From Tuctoria greenei (taxonomy: Eukaryota; Streptophyta; Magnoliopsida; Poales; Poaceae), in NCBI GenBank assembly GCA_036927565.1, contig JAYESD010000009.1, positions 163,206,929 through 163,270,928 on the forward strand: 64,000 nucleotides of DNA, given 5' to 3'. Below the pieces are notes generated by a model, which saw only the letters and a list, made by a program, of their open reading frames with translations, was not told the DNA's origin and ran no database searches. Shown here piece after piece: positions 1-10,628 of this stretch. The stretch's first letter is position 1; the number at the start of each line of letters is the position of its first letter. The position numbers and the translations under genes are program-made.

Positions 1-963
1 ACACTATCCAGGCGAGTGTCCTTGACCACTTTGCTTCGTTTAGGAAATATTAAGGATATAGATAGAATTAGTTGCATGCAAGTCAATTAATTTGAATCCT
101 ATGCTAGATGGTTTCCCTAGATTTCCATAATATTCCTTATCGCTCTGTCGGGTAGGTGTTAGGGTATTTCTGTGGGTGGTTACAACTGCTTAGCCATGAT
201 GTCATAGTTGGGGGAGTAACTTTATTTAAAATTGCTAATATGTCTACTCTACTATTATCTGCATTACTGTGGTTTTGGTGGTGGGGTGTAGTTGATAGGA
301 ATCTAGGCAGGCAGGTTTGAGTGGTGGGTGCAGTATGCACGAGACTCGGGTTCTTTGTGTTGGCGCCTGCTCTAGATTCTAAGGACCGGTTCTTGGTGAC
401 TCGCTATCAGGCATTACCGTGCCACCACATGACGGTATGGAACGGCTTAGCCAATTAATTAGGTAATCTGTCGACGGGTATGAGCAAAGGATGGTGCGGG
501 GAAGGAGTGAGGATTTACTGCTCTTTGATCCGCAAGGCTCAAGAGGGGGCTGCCCCAGCGGAGGGATTTACTCCAGAAATGTCGCGGTATGTGAAACCTT
601 AGAGTGCTCGTACTTGTCGGGAGACCCTTTGTAAAGGCTCTGTTGTGGACTCCTGGCCACACACCTTAGGTAGTGTGAGACGGCAGGATGGAGTTTTCTT
701 AGTCGTCGTTGGACGATGAAATCACAACTTGTGGGTAAAGTGGTACAAACTCTGCAGAGTATTAATCTATCTAGATAGCCGTGCTCACGGTCATGAGCGC
801 GCTTGTTAGCACTGCCTTGATTATTCAGTTTGGGACTGGATGGTCTGGTCGGTAGCCGGGTGGGTAACCCGGTGAATTGTTGTCTAGGTGGGGTAACCTG
901 GACTGTGGTGAGTCGGGTGGGTGTATCCCGACAGTTTATATTATTATGGTATATATGAGTCCC
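1..963 (+). mobile_element. Family-X Gypsy-like LTR (copy X1), left segment, truncated by window edge
   Basis: This is the left part of a long terminal repeat whose 5' end lies outside the window. Short blocks at about 380-800 (GGACCGGTT, a GTGCCACCAC block, AAACCTTAG, GGCCACACACC, AGCCGTGCTC) recur in the same order at about 2680-3080 in the solo LTR X2 and, inverted, at 22900-23300, so all belong to one LTR family. The segment stops at 963, where X2 was inserted, and resumes at 3745. No credible coding sequence was seen. Assignment to Gypsy is inferred from the LTR size, the 5-bp target duplication of X2 and the family's general appearance; no pol is linked to it here. Confidence 0.7.
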
Positions 964-1720
964 TGTAACACCCTAAATTTTCGCATTATGCATTGCATAC
1001 ATGATCATGCATTAAACACTAGTAGAATAAAAGAAAAATAATAAAACATATATATACAAATGTATGTAGCAAAAGAAGAAATAGAAAATAATAATATAGC
1101 CTAAAACTTGTAATAGGGAATAAGTATAAAAATAATAATAAAAATATATATAAGTATTTATATATAAATAATATATATAACAATATATGAAAATAAATAA
1201 AATATTAATATTAATAATATACATTGTAATAATAATGAATAATAAATATATAACATGAATAATATATATATATATATAATATATATATAATAAGTTATAA
1301 TAAAAAAGGTATAAAAAAGGGTAAAATAAATAAATATCAATTATAAAAAAATAATAATACTAAATAAAAAAAGAGAAAAAAAAAGAAAAAAAGGGCAACC
1401 CGGCGGCCAGGCCAGCGGCCCAGCCGACCGAGCGCCCGCGCCGGCCCCGCTCCGCGCCAGCCTCGGTCGCCCGCCCCGAGTTCCGGCTCTCGCGCCAGCC
1501 CCATTGGGCCCCGCTCAGCGCCCCGCCCCCGACCGAATCCCGCTGGCCCCGACTCGGCTCCCGCCCCGACGCCCGCCCGGCCTCCCGCTCCCGCCTCCGA
1601 TTTCTCCCGCTCCCGCCTCCGATTTTTCCGGTCCCGCCCGCCGTAACGCGTCCCGCCTCCAATGCCGCGTATCCCGCCCCGCCTCCCAACTGACTCGGCC
1701 CTGATGGCTCCCGCCGCCCC

Positions 1721-1728
1721 TATAAATA
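1721..1728 (+). promoter_or_regulatory. Probable TATA box of solo LTR X2
   Basis: TATAAATA sits in GC-rich sequence in the middle of the LTR, about where the U3/R boundary of a large plant LTR would be. Downstream is a purine- and CCGCC-rich leader. If active it would drive transcription rightwards through R-U5 into X1. Function is inferred from motif and position only. Confidence 0.5.
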
Positions 1729-3124
1729 CGACCGAAGCCCCACGATCCCAGCCGCCAGAAGCAACCGCCGAACAGAGGAAAAAAGGGGAGTCCAGAGAGC
1801 TGCGCCCAGGGAAGAAAAAAGGAGAAAAAGAAGGGGAAGAAGAGGAAGAAAAAGAGGAGGGCACCACCGTTCGCCGGAGATCGTCGCCGACATCGCGCCG
1901 CCGTCGTCGTGTCGCCGGAGAACGCATCTACTTCATCTACGCATTGTCCCCATCCCGCGATCATCGAAGCCATCGCATCTACGGTAGGCCATGTTTCCGA
2001 TGCGAATTTTAGCGATCATATTGAATCTAATAGGCGTAAATTGATTTTGGTTGCACCATAATTTTATTTTCAGCAGCATTAATCCACCCTAAAACCCCGT
2101 AAACTCGTATGAACACGTATGAACTAGTCGCATCTAATTAATAAACGACCGTAGTAAATTAATTATTAATTTGTGCATGCATGCATGTCATTGCATGTTG
2201 ATTATTTTGTGTGCATTATGTTGAATTGTATATGTTCTCTTGTATGTATGATCACGCGTAGAGGAACGTGCTCAAGAGGCTGCATACGAGGATTTCCAGA
2301 ACCAAGACTTCGAAGCGCTTGAGCAACCCCATCCGTCGGAGCAAGGCAAGTGTCCTTGAAGCATATTGATCCTGTTTTAATAAATGTTTTGTTTGCGAAC
2401 TTGCATGCTTGTGTCAAATTGATGGGAATCCTATGGTAGGAAGTTTACTAGTTTTGTTTAACCACCCTTGTCACCTGGGATATAAGGTAGAGAGTCGGGA
2501 AGGGTTTTTACCTTTTTGCTTCGCTTAATTAATTGGGATGGCAAACAACACTACACATTTAATTATGCATCGATGATATTCTGGTTAATGTGAACTGGTC
2601 AATATGATGGGTGATCTAAGCAAGCCTGGTATGTGGATGGGTTGGATGTTATGGTGGTTTGCTTGCTTTAGATCTAAGGACCGGTTCATGCGAGAATATG
2701 CCAGGTCAACAGTGCCACCACAAGGCCAAGTATGGGTGCGGCGTAGCTGAATAATTAGGAGCGCTGCTAGTATTGTATGGACCATTGGATGGCGCGGGGA
2801 ATGGGAGTCGAGGAGGACTGCCCTGGGATCCGCATGGCACACGAGGGGGCCCGTGGGTGGGAGAATAGAGATTCAAGCCTGCCGGTGAAACCTTAGTGGG
2901 CTCGTACATACTAGTAGTCCCTTTTGAAAGGCTATTTTGTGATCTCTTGGCCACACACCTACGGAAGTGTGAGATGGCATAATGGAGGTTTCTTAGTCAT
3001 CGAAAGGTGATGAAATCACAAACATGTGGGTAAAGTGGTACAACCTCTGTAGGGTGTTTAAAAACTATCATGATAGCCGTGCTCCTTGTTATGAGCGCCT
3101 GGATGACCTACATGATTAGAGTTG

Positions 3125-3295
3125 GAATTGGGATTTGGGATGGTTATGGTCTGGTAATGGTTATGGTTGGTTTATGGTTATGGTTTGGTAATGGTCATGG
3201 TTTATGGATTATGGTCATGGATATGAATTTGAGTTATGGTAATTGGACATGGATAATGGTAATGTTGGCAATAATTGGATATGGTTTATATATGA
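3125..3295 (+). repeat. Degenerate TGGTTATGG low-complexity tract
   Basis: Irregular copies of TGGTTATGG and TGGTAATGG run through this part of solo LTR X2, giving a T/G/A-rich, nearly C-free strand. The open frame through it (about 3070-3324) is an effect of the repeat and has no domain. Confidence 0.6.
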
Positions 3296-3744
3296 TGGGA
3301 TTGTTTCACATAGACATAGTATAATGCTTTTCAAATATTTTACTGTACTTTTCAGCACTTAGCCATTATTACATTCGTCATTTGAATAAGCCACATGTCA
3401 TACTTTCCACACTTGCTGAGTACGACATGTACTCACCCTTGCAATCCCCCCAACAGCTACTGGAGACAATTGGGAGTACCCTGAGGATCACGTGGAGTAC
3501 TAGGTTGCGTACCGCCGTCAATTGCCTGTGGATTGGAGTCGTGCTGTTTAGTTTATTTTCTGCTGCAATTATTTAGAGTTTTACCATTCGTGAACTATTG
3601 GATTATTGTAATAAAGTACTTATTTATTAGTTAAGACATGGTTAAATTTTGTATATCGTTTGTGATGCAACCGTATATGTGTGATGAACTTCCTGGGCAC
3701 ACATATGCGTTACGCTTGGTTCATATTCGGAACCGGGTGTCACA

Positions 3745-4253
3745 GTCCCTCACCTAGTAAATAGGATGCTAAGGTCAACTTAGGAAATTAAGGTTGCATA
3801 GAGGCTAACCCGTGTCAGCTTTCCCTCATTTAATAGCCTGCATGTCATAATTTTCCCAAACTCGCGGAGTACATTAGGTACTCATCCTTGCTTCTTTCCT
3901 TTTCTGTTTGTTTTTGTGCATGTCATGCTGTTCAGGACCCGGCGGTGGAGAGATGGACGAGGAGTTCGACGTTGGCGACACTGGTGCTCAGGGCTAGGCG
4001 AGTGTTCCCACGGACGGCGCCTGTGATGGAGACCCCACTGCTACCTTTCGGCTGTCATGAGTTTTTCTTTTAGACCTACGGGTCATTCTTGTATCGGTGA
4101 TGATGTATTTGCCATACTTGGCCTATCATGTTTATCGAGCTTGGCTTAATTATATTATGATATCTCTTATTGTGCTCGTGTGTGATGATGAAAATTGATC
4201 CTGGCACACGCGAGTATTGCGCTTTGTTTCCCTTGCAGGAACAGGGCGTTACA
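3745..4253 (+). mobile_element. Family-X LTR copy X1, right segment and 3' terminus
   Basis: This resumes X1 after the X2 insertion, starting with the second GTCCC copy. It carries the GGAGTACATTAGGTACTC block also found just before the end of X2, and finishes GGGCGTTACA, the family terminus. Directly after it (4254) the reading frame of the Tat accessory ORF begins, so X1 was inserted into that ORF. Whether X1 is a solo LTR or the 3' LTR of a longer element cannot be seen, because its left end and its target duplication are off the window. Confidence 0.7.
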
Positions 4254-4829
4254 GATGCCAGGGAGAAGAAACTTAGGGGCCTGGAGAAGGACCTGGTCGA
4301 CCGCAGGAACAAGATCCACCTCCGGGAGGAGGAGCTCGGAAAACTCGAGAAGCAGGTTGCTGAAAAGATTCAACAAAATGCCAAAGAGGTTGAGCGCCTT
4401 GCTCGTGAGAATTCCGAACTGGCAACAGCCAAAAGATCCTTGGAGGAACTGAAGGGTTTGAGGACTGCGGACTCCCTACAGGTTTGGAAGTTCCTGAGCA
4501 AAGCAAACGACGCGTTGAGACCAATGGGCTTCAGTCCCGTGCGTCCGGATGATCCGGAGCCGGAGCCGGACCTTGCGTTGCAAGCGTTGAGCTCGGCGGG
4601 TGGCAAACTCTCCAAGGTGGGTGACGTCATCGTGGACCAGTTGGAGGTTGAGGGGCAGTCCCTGGCGAAGAACGTCGCAGAGTATGTGCTGACATGCTAC
4701 ACCATCCGGGATCCCCAATTTCCTCTAGAACCGGTGCTTGAAGGTCCCGTCGAAGGAGAAGGTGAAGCCACCCGATCCAACGTGTCGGAGGTTGCTCAGA
4801 AGGTCGTCCAGTTCTTCCATAGGGTCTAG
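4254..4829 (+). pseudogene. C-terminal part of the antisense accessory ORF of the Tat element
   Basis: An uninterrupted plus-strand frame of about 190 codons ends at TAG 4827-4829. It is opposite in direction to gag-pol and lies downstream of integrase, where Tat-group elements (Grande, RIRE2 and relatives) often carry an antisense accessory ORF. The first 70 or so residues are strongly heptad-like and charged (GLEKDLVDRR, LEKQVAEKIQ, LARENSELA), a probable coiled coil. The rest is an acidic linker (PDDPEPEPD) and a C-terminal helical segment. The N-terminal part is missing because X1 is inserted at 4253; the frame reads on into the LTR upstream, which is coincidental. Function of this protein class is unknown. 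It is called a pseudogene because it has lost its start. Confidence 0.6.
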
Positions 4830-6148
4830 GACCATCTCTGTAGCTCCCACTTGTATTCTCTCTTTTTCTTCCCCAATTTTGTAATCCCTTGTCTCCAGAT
4901 GAATGAAATCCACAATTTGTTAATGAATTTCATTTTTTTTCTTCAACACTTCTGTCTTTACTTGGCCCCCTGGTAGATGTACACAATTTGATTGTGAACA
5001 TGTACCAAGAGGATATTGTATTTTGTTGAAGACTGGTTTGCTTCGAACTTGTAGAGTGTAGGTCCGAAGTCTTCGATAGTGAAGGCCCCGTGAGGTTGTC
5101 GGAGCTCAGAAGCTCCAGCATTGACTACCGTCGGAGCTTAGTAGCTCCGGCAATAGTCCCTATCAACGCGTAGAGCATCGATAGTTAGCCCTCCGGGGTG
5201 TCAGAGCTCAGTAGCTCCGGCAGTGACCTTTGCCAACGCGTAGCTTGTCGGCAGCAGACTCCGCTTGTGGGGTCTTCTCACCATCTTTTATTATGCGTCG
5301 ATGGCTGGCCCCCCTAGCTTTGCCGGAGCTTGGTTGCTCCGGTAATGCTCGTTTTCAATGTTTAACATCGATCACAAGCCACCTAGGAGGAGTCGGAGCT
5401 TTTTTAGCTCCGGCTTTTCTCCATCAACGTGGATTCTTTATTTTTCGTGCACACTAAAGCCAAGAAAAATAGTAAAATTCGCTCCTTGCCTATAACTTCG
5501 TCGTGGCTTACGATTCCCAAGAAAGTTTTAGGTCAAACACAATTCTGAATACAACCGAATGCGTTGCCTTCTTTCTTCCAAATCCAATTGTACTTGGACC
5601 CGCCTTACTTCGGCCTGCCGGGGTGTAGGTAGAGTGGCGTACTTAGGGTGCTTGACCAGGCTAAGTCAATAGCACACTCCGGCCCTAGATTGGCTTGGCG
5701 GCATTCAGGCGAGTGGGCCATGAACAATATTTGAATCCAAAAGAATTGACAATACAGCTCGAATTGTACATGAACTGGTCGAACTAAAATTTCTTAAGAA
5801 TTGCACAACTTTGTTATAGACAAGAAAGAGAAAAATAAAAAATGTTGAGCCTGTACAAAATAAATGCACGTGGAGTCTGTTTCACATGAAGATGTCTTTC
5901 ATTATAGGTCTGGGGTACAGGGGAAACAAGTACACTCTTAGGGTACGGAACCAGGCTAAGCGTGTTTCATTTCTTGTTTGACCCAGGGTAGCTAGCCACA
6001 CTTTTAGTCCTGAGACTGTGACAAGTGTTGCATGAACTTTGCGGACCTTCTGGGAAAGGTCCGGCTGTTCTCCCGGAGGAACTACCCGACTCTGTACAAT
6101 GACTCTATAACATAAACCTCAAGTTACCACAAACTCACCTCCGTGATA
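4830..6148. other. Non-coding region of the Tat element between accessory ORF and integrase
   Basis: About 1.3 kb without a supportable gene. It contains the CGGAGCT...AGCTCCGG hairpin repeats (5098-5425) and otherwise unremarkable A/T-balanced sequence. A polypurine tract and 3' LTR would lie beyond the accessory ORF and are not present here. Confidence 0.6.
5098..5425. repeat. Five spaced inverted-repeat units CGGAGCT-n-AGCTCCGG
   Basis: Units near 5098, 5131, 5202, 5323 and 5391 each read approximately GTCGGAGCTnnGTAGCTCCGGC, that is, a 7-8-bp stem with a short loop. The spacers between them are not closely related, apart from ATCAACGCGTAG-like pieces. The core AGCTCCGG is also strongly over-represented in the LTRs of copia element Z. 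The role is unknown. Confidence 0.6.
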
Positions 6149-7300
6149 TTAAGTGTAGAACTTACGGAGGTGCTCAATATTCCAAGGATTTGGGAGAGGT
6201 GTCCCATCCTCTGTAGCCAATCGAACGCTTCCGGGACGGGATACTTTAATCACTCGGAAGGGTCCCTCCGAGCTGGGGGAGAGTTTGTTTAACCCTTCTC
6301 TGGATTGTATTCTTCGTAGCACTAGATCGCCTTCCTCGAGCTGTCGGTTGTGTACATGCCGCTGATGATAGCACCGAAGAGCTTGGCAGTATCGGGCATT
6401 CCGAACAGCTGCTTGGCACCTTCACTCCTCAAGGAGGTCTAGGTCTTAACGCCGGAGCTGGTCCTGCGTGGCTTCGTCGAAGGTTCGGACCCGGAGTGAC
6501 CCCAAGGTGATTTCCGGAGGAAGGATTGCTTCACCTTCGTACACCAGGAAGAAGGGTGTCTCTCCAGTTGACCGGTTTGGAGTTGTCCTGTTGGCCCATA
6601 GAGTGGGCGGAAGCTCTTCAATCCAGTTGGCTCCATGTTTTTTCAAGCGCTCATAGGTGCGCGTTTTGAGTCCTTTCAGGATTTCAGCATTTGCTCTCTC
6701 GGCCTGGCCATTGCTTGCCGGGTGAGCTACGGAGGCGTAGCAAACTTGAATGCCGAGGTCTTCACAATATCCTTGAAATGCAGAGCTTGTGAATTGGGTA
6801 CTGTTATCAGTAATGATTTTGTTTGGGACTCCAAATCTGCATACAATGGACTGCAAAAAGTTGATAGCAGATTGCTTGTTTATTGTCACAACTGGAGTTG
6901 CTTCCGGCCACTTGGTGAACTTGTCAATGGCGACATACAGGAACTTGTAACCTCCGACGGCTCTTGGGAAAGGTCCCAAGATGTCCATCCCCCACACAGC
7001 GAAGGGCCATGTAGGAGGTATCATTTGTAGAGGCTGAGCCGGTGTGTGAATTTGCTTTGCATGAAATTGGCATGCTTCACATTTCTTCACCAGCTCAGTT
7101 GCATCCTAGAGTGCTGTAGGCCAGTAGAAGCCATGCCAGAAGGCTTTACCGACCAGCGTGCGGGAAGACGCATGGTTCCCACACTCGCCTCCATGGATTT
7201 CTGCAAGGAGCTCGCATCCTTCTTCCTTTGTGATGCACCGCATTAGGACGCCGTTGGCACCGCGCCGGTAGAGATCCCCTTCTACCAAAACGTGTATCTT
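6149..7300 (-). pseudogene. Tat integrase (broken)
   Basis: This is the end of the Gypsy polyprotein. The zinc-binding domain (about 7210-7070) shows H-x6-H and C-x2-C (EIHGGECGNH and CEACQ), separated by one in-frame stop near 7106. The catalytic core (7090-6500) keeps the D-D-E triad: D in WGMDILGPF, D in IITDNSTQF and E in NGQAERANAEI. The C-terminal domain follows after further stops near 6446 and ends with NIEHLRKFYT at stop 6149-6151, as usual for this clade; no chromodomain was seen. The frame differs from the RNase H part upstream, so there is a frameshift near 7300. It would insert cDNA into the genome if intact. Confidence 0.85.
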
Positions 7301-7974
7301 TTAGCCAATCTGACTATCCGGTCAGCGGATACATCATCGTCAGGAAGGATGTTGTCTTTCAAGTAGCTCCAGATCTCCAAGATCCATGCATCAAATCTAA
7401 CTTGAGCATTTGAGTCTTGCGTGTTGGGTTGCTCGGAGCTTCCGGCAGCACCTACGAACCTTGATGGCTGCCATGGTAACAGGGCCATCGGGACCGTCAG
7501 CTTTGGGATGCTGATCTCGCCCCCTTCGCTCAGTTCGGCAGGCTGAGTTGTGGGTTTTGACAACCTCCGGACAAAAGTTCCGTCAAGAGCTGCAGCTCCG
7601 ATTGATGCTTTCGTCGAGAGTTCGTCGTCTTCAGCGTTGTGGGCACACTGGACGTGGTGGAGGTCTAGGACTTCGAAGTCCTTCTGAAGCCTCTAGACTT
7701 CAAGGAGGTAAGCAGCTAGCTGGAGATTGTTGCAGGAGCATTCACCCTTCACTTGTTTAATGATGAGCTATGAATCTCCCTTGACCAGCAGCTGCTTGAC
7801 ACCATATGATAGTGCCACCTTTAGTCCGTAGATGAGTGCTTCGTACTCCGCCATGTTGTTAGTCGCCTTGAAGTCAAGGTGTACCATGTATTTTACCTTC
7901 TCCCCAATTGGTGCGAGGAGAAGGATTCCAGCTCCGGCCCCCTGCTTTTGCATGGAACCGTCAAATTAGAGGGT
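7301..7974 (-). pseudogene. Second (archaeal-type) RNase H and linker of the Tat polyprotein (broken)
   Basis: After the Gypsy RNase H, the frame continues with FDGSMQKQGAGAG, LDFKATNNMAEYEAL and LLVKGDS. These supply the acidic D, E and D positions of an archaeal-type RNase H, which Tat elements carry in addition to the usual one. A TAA lies just before FDGS (about 7968) and further stops follow KGDS, so it is inactive. The linker towards integrase (7563-7290) reads openly (SKPTTQPAELSEGG, YLKDNILPDDDVSADRIVRLAK) and then loses frame. The domain is recognised from motif pattern; the exact C-terminal limit is uncertain. Confidence 0.75.
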
Positions 7975-9690
7975 CCAGTGAGGCTCTGTGAAGACCAGAG
8001 CCTTGTGTTCCGGCTTCTGCTCACTGGGGCCCCCAGGGTTTGATGGAGAGGGAGTCCATTCCGCCACAAAATCTGCCAATGCATGACTCTTGATTGCTTG
8101 TCTTGGAATGAATTCGAGATCTAATTCGGCCAATTTCGCTGCCCACTTTGCAATATTCCCAGTTGAATTGGGATTATGCAAGATTGTTCGAAGTGAGTAA
8201 GAAGTCACCACTGAAATCTTGTGAGCTTGGAAGTAATGGTGAAGCTTCTTGGAGGCGATAAGAACTGCATAGAGCAGCTTATGCACCTCTAGGTATCGAG
8301 TCTTGGCGTCATGAAGTACTTCACTGATGAAGTACACTAGGCGCTGGATAGTCCGGATCCTCCCAGAGGGGCCCGGAGCTTCCTCTTTATTGACCCGGAT
8401 CCTCCCGGAGGGATCTGGACCTTCTTCGGGGACCTTCAGGTCCTTGCTGGAGGGACCTGGAGCTTCTTCAGAAGCGACCTGGACCCTCCCGGAGGGGTCT
8501 GGGTCTTCTGAAGTAACTTCTTCTGGACTCAAGTCTGGGAACTGGGACCCAGACTCGCTTTTAGGAACCTCCGGACCCTCCTGGAGGGGTCTGGATTCCT
8601 GAGCATGGAATGGTTCTGGTCTCTCCGCAACCAGGACCATACTAACGACTTCGTCAGTTGCTAAAATGTAAAGCAGCAAAGGCTCACCAGGGTTCGGAGC
8701 TACCAGAGTTGGTAGGGTGGTGAGGAGCTGTTTTAGCTCCTGGAACGCCTTTTCTGATTCTTCAGACCATTGGAATGGTCTGGACTTCCTCAATAACTTG
8801 AAGAAGGGAAGTGCCCGTTCCGCCAGTCTTGAAATGAACCGGCTGAGGGCTGCTAGACATCCAGTCAGCTTTTGGACATCCTTGATGCGGGCTGGTGGCC
8901 GCATGTCTTCAATGGCTTTGATCTTTGCCGGATTAGCCTCTATGCCCCGTGATTTACCAGGAAACCAAGAAGTTTTCCAGAGCTAACCTTGAAGACACAA
9001 TTGTGTGGGTTTAGCTTTGTGCAGGTGACCCGCAGCTTGTCGAAGATAGCCTGTAAAGTGTCAAGGAGTGACTCCTTGTTCTTGACCTTGACCACGATGT
9101 CATCGATGTACACTTCCACTATGTCTCTAATGAGTTCTTCAAAAGTTTTGTACATAGCTCGTACAAAGGTTGAAGATGCATTCTTGAGACCAAATGGCAT
9201 GGCTTTATAACAGTACAATCCATCTACTGTGATGAAAGAGGTATGCTCTTCATCTTCCCTAGACATTCTGATTTGATGATACCCAGAATATGCATCTAGG
9301 GAACACAGTAGTTCACACCCGGAGGTGGAATCCACTATCTGATCTATTCTAGGTAGTGGGAATGGATCTTTTGGACACGCCTTATTTAGTGTTGTGTAGT
9401 CAATACACATCCGAAGCTTCCCGCCGGCCTTGGGCACAACGACTGGGTTTGCCAGCCATTTTGGATGGAAGACTTCTCAGATGAATCCAGCTTCGAGCAA
9501 CTTCTTCACTTCATGTCGAATGAAGTTTTGTCGCTCCACGGATTGCTTCTGAGGCTTCTGATGCACGGGCTGAGCGTCAGGGTAGATCTTCTGATTGTGC
9601 TCAATCACTTCCCTGGGGATCCCAGGCATTTGTGACGGTTGCCAGGCAAACACGTCGACATTAGTCCGGAGGAAAGCGATGAGCGCGAGT
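7975..9690 (-). pseudogene. Tat reverse transcriptase and Gypsy-type RNase H (broken)
   Basis: The RT starts near 9665 (VDVFAWQPSQMPGIP), passes an in-frame TGA near 9480 between LLEAGFI and EVFHPKWLANP, and includes the catalytic YIDD box (VEVYIDDIVVK, about 9110). A one-base shift near 8945 breaks the frame after KLLGFLVNH. The second frame (8904-7975) has the connection and RNase H domain: FQWSEESEKAFQELK, LLLYILATDEVVS, then a repeat-rich insertion (about 8600-8345), then YFISEVLHDAKTRY and KSHALADFVAEW. It would copy RNA to DNA and remove the RNA strand. At least one TGA and one frameshift make it dead. Confidence 0.88.
8345..8600 (-). repeat. Tandem P/E/S-rich insertion inside the Tat RNase H
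   Basis: Between VVSMVLVAERPE and QRLVYFISEVL of the RNase H, the frame carries about 90 extra residues built from degenerate units of the type EEAPGPSGRIRV, EEGPDPSGRIRV and SEDPDPSGRVQV. At DNA level this is a series of CCTCCCGGAGGG-like blocks. The flanking RNase H blocks would normally be separated by only a short loop. The insertion is in frame. Confidence 0.75.
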
Positions 9691-9692
9691 TC

Positions 9693-10628
9693 CTATTTGT
9701 CATTCAGTCCCCCCGATATACGGGTGGTCTGAGCGACACTGGAACCGATTTGGATGACTTTGATGGGAATGTCGGTATCGCTGCTTGGCTGCACACGAGG
9801 TGCAGAAGTCGAGCCTCGTTGATGAATGCTCAGGGGTTTTGGAGCTTGCTCCTGCCTGGAGTCCTCCTCTTGCGCCGTAGTAAGCGCATGAAGTTCTTCC
9901 AGAGCGGTTACTCTGGCAGTGCGATCTCCGCGGATCCAGAGAACGCCTACTGGTGTTGGCATCTTTAACACCAGGTAGCCATAATGAGCAGTTGCCATGA
10001 ATTTGTACAAGGCAGACCTACCCAAGATGGCATTGAAAGGTAAGTTGATCTGAGCAACGTCAAAGACCAACTTTTCAGTGCGATACTTCTCCAGGGTCCC
10101 AAAGGTAACGGGGAGAGTAATAGCACCAAGTGGGGTAATGGCTACCAGACCTACTCCGGAGAAAGGTCAGGAGGGGTGAAGATCCGAAGGTCGGAGCTGA
10201 AGCTTGGTAAAAGCTTCGAAGCTTATGAGGTTCAGCCCCGAATCTCCGTCTACCATAACATGGTGGAGCTGAATGTTATTGATGGTAGGAGACACCATCA
10301 AAGGTAACTGGCCTGCTCCAACCATGCTTCGAGGGCAGTCCGAAGCGTCAAAAGTGATGGCTGTGTCCATCCACTTCCGATGAGGCTCTGCCCTGGCTGT
10401 AGGAGCTACAGCGGCCATGTCCCGACGCATTGTTTTGAGGACGCGGCGGGAGGTGATGTCCCATGATCCACCAAAAATGGTGTTCATGGTCTTCCGACGC
10501 TCGTTGTCAGAGACGTCAGAATCGTCGTCGACGGAGGTGTAGACGGCCTTCAGGACCTTTTTAGGATCCTGAAAACCTAACTCCTCTTCAGCCGGAGTTT
10601 CGTCAACTTTTCGTTTTTCTTCCCTCTG
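9693..10628 (-). pseudogene. Tat aspartic protease region (broken)
   Basis: This continues the gag frame after the TGA at 10629. It begins QREEKRKVDETPAEEELG, includes MNTIFGGS (start 10487), and reaches HHVMVDGDSGLNLISFEAF, where DSG is the probable protease active site. It then meets TGA near 10166, after SDLHPS. The same frame resumes with GVGLVAITPLGA and NAILGRSALYKFMATAHYGYLVLKM, the second half of the retropepsin fold, and ends at 9693 after GGLNDK. The protease would cut the polyprotein. Two stops separate it from gag and split it. Confidence 0.75.

Larger units (their letters stand above)
964..3744 (+). mobile_element. Solo LTR, family X (copy X2), inserted in X1
   Basis: A 2,781-bp element starts TGTAACACCC and ends GGGTGTCACA, an imperfect inverted terminal pair. 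It is flanked by the 5-bp direct repeat GTCCC at 959-963 and 3745-3749, which marks a clean insertion. There is no internal domain, primer-binding site or second LTR, so it is a solo LTR, normally left by recombination between the two LTRs of a full element. It contains an AT-rich stretch (1010-1390), a GC-rich stretch (1390-1990) with a TATA box, and a TGGTTATGG-rich tract near 3130-3290. Open frames across the GC-rich part lack recognisable domains and are not called as genes. Confidence 0.88.

Noticed and set aside
1337..2012. Long ORFs on both strands in the GC-rich part of solo LTR X2.
   Set aside because: Overlapping low-complexity frames rich in Arg, Pro, Gly and Lys/Glu runs over an LTR promoter and leader. 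No domain and no gene-like structure.
7046..7246. Plus-strand ORFs across the Tat pol region (for example 6635-7030, 7548-7760, 10677-11141).
   Set aside because: Antisense shadows of the gag-pol reading frames. None has a domain.
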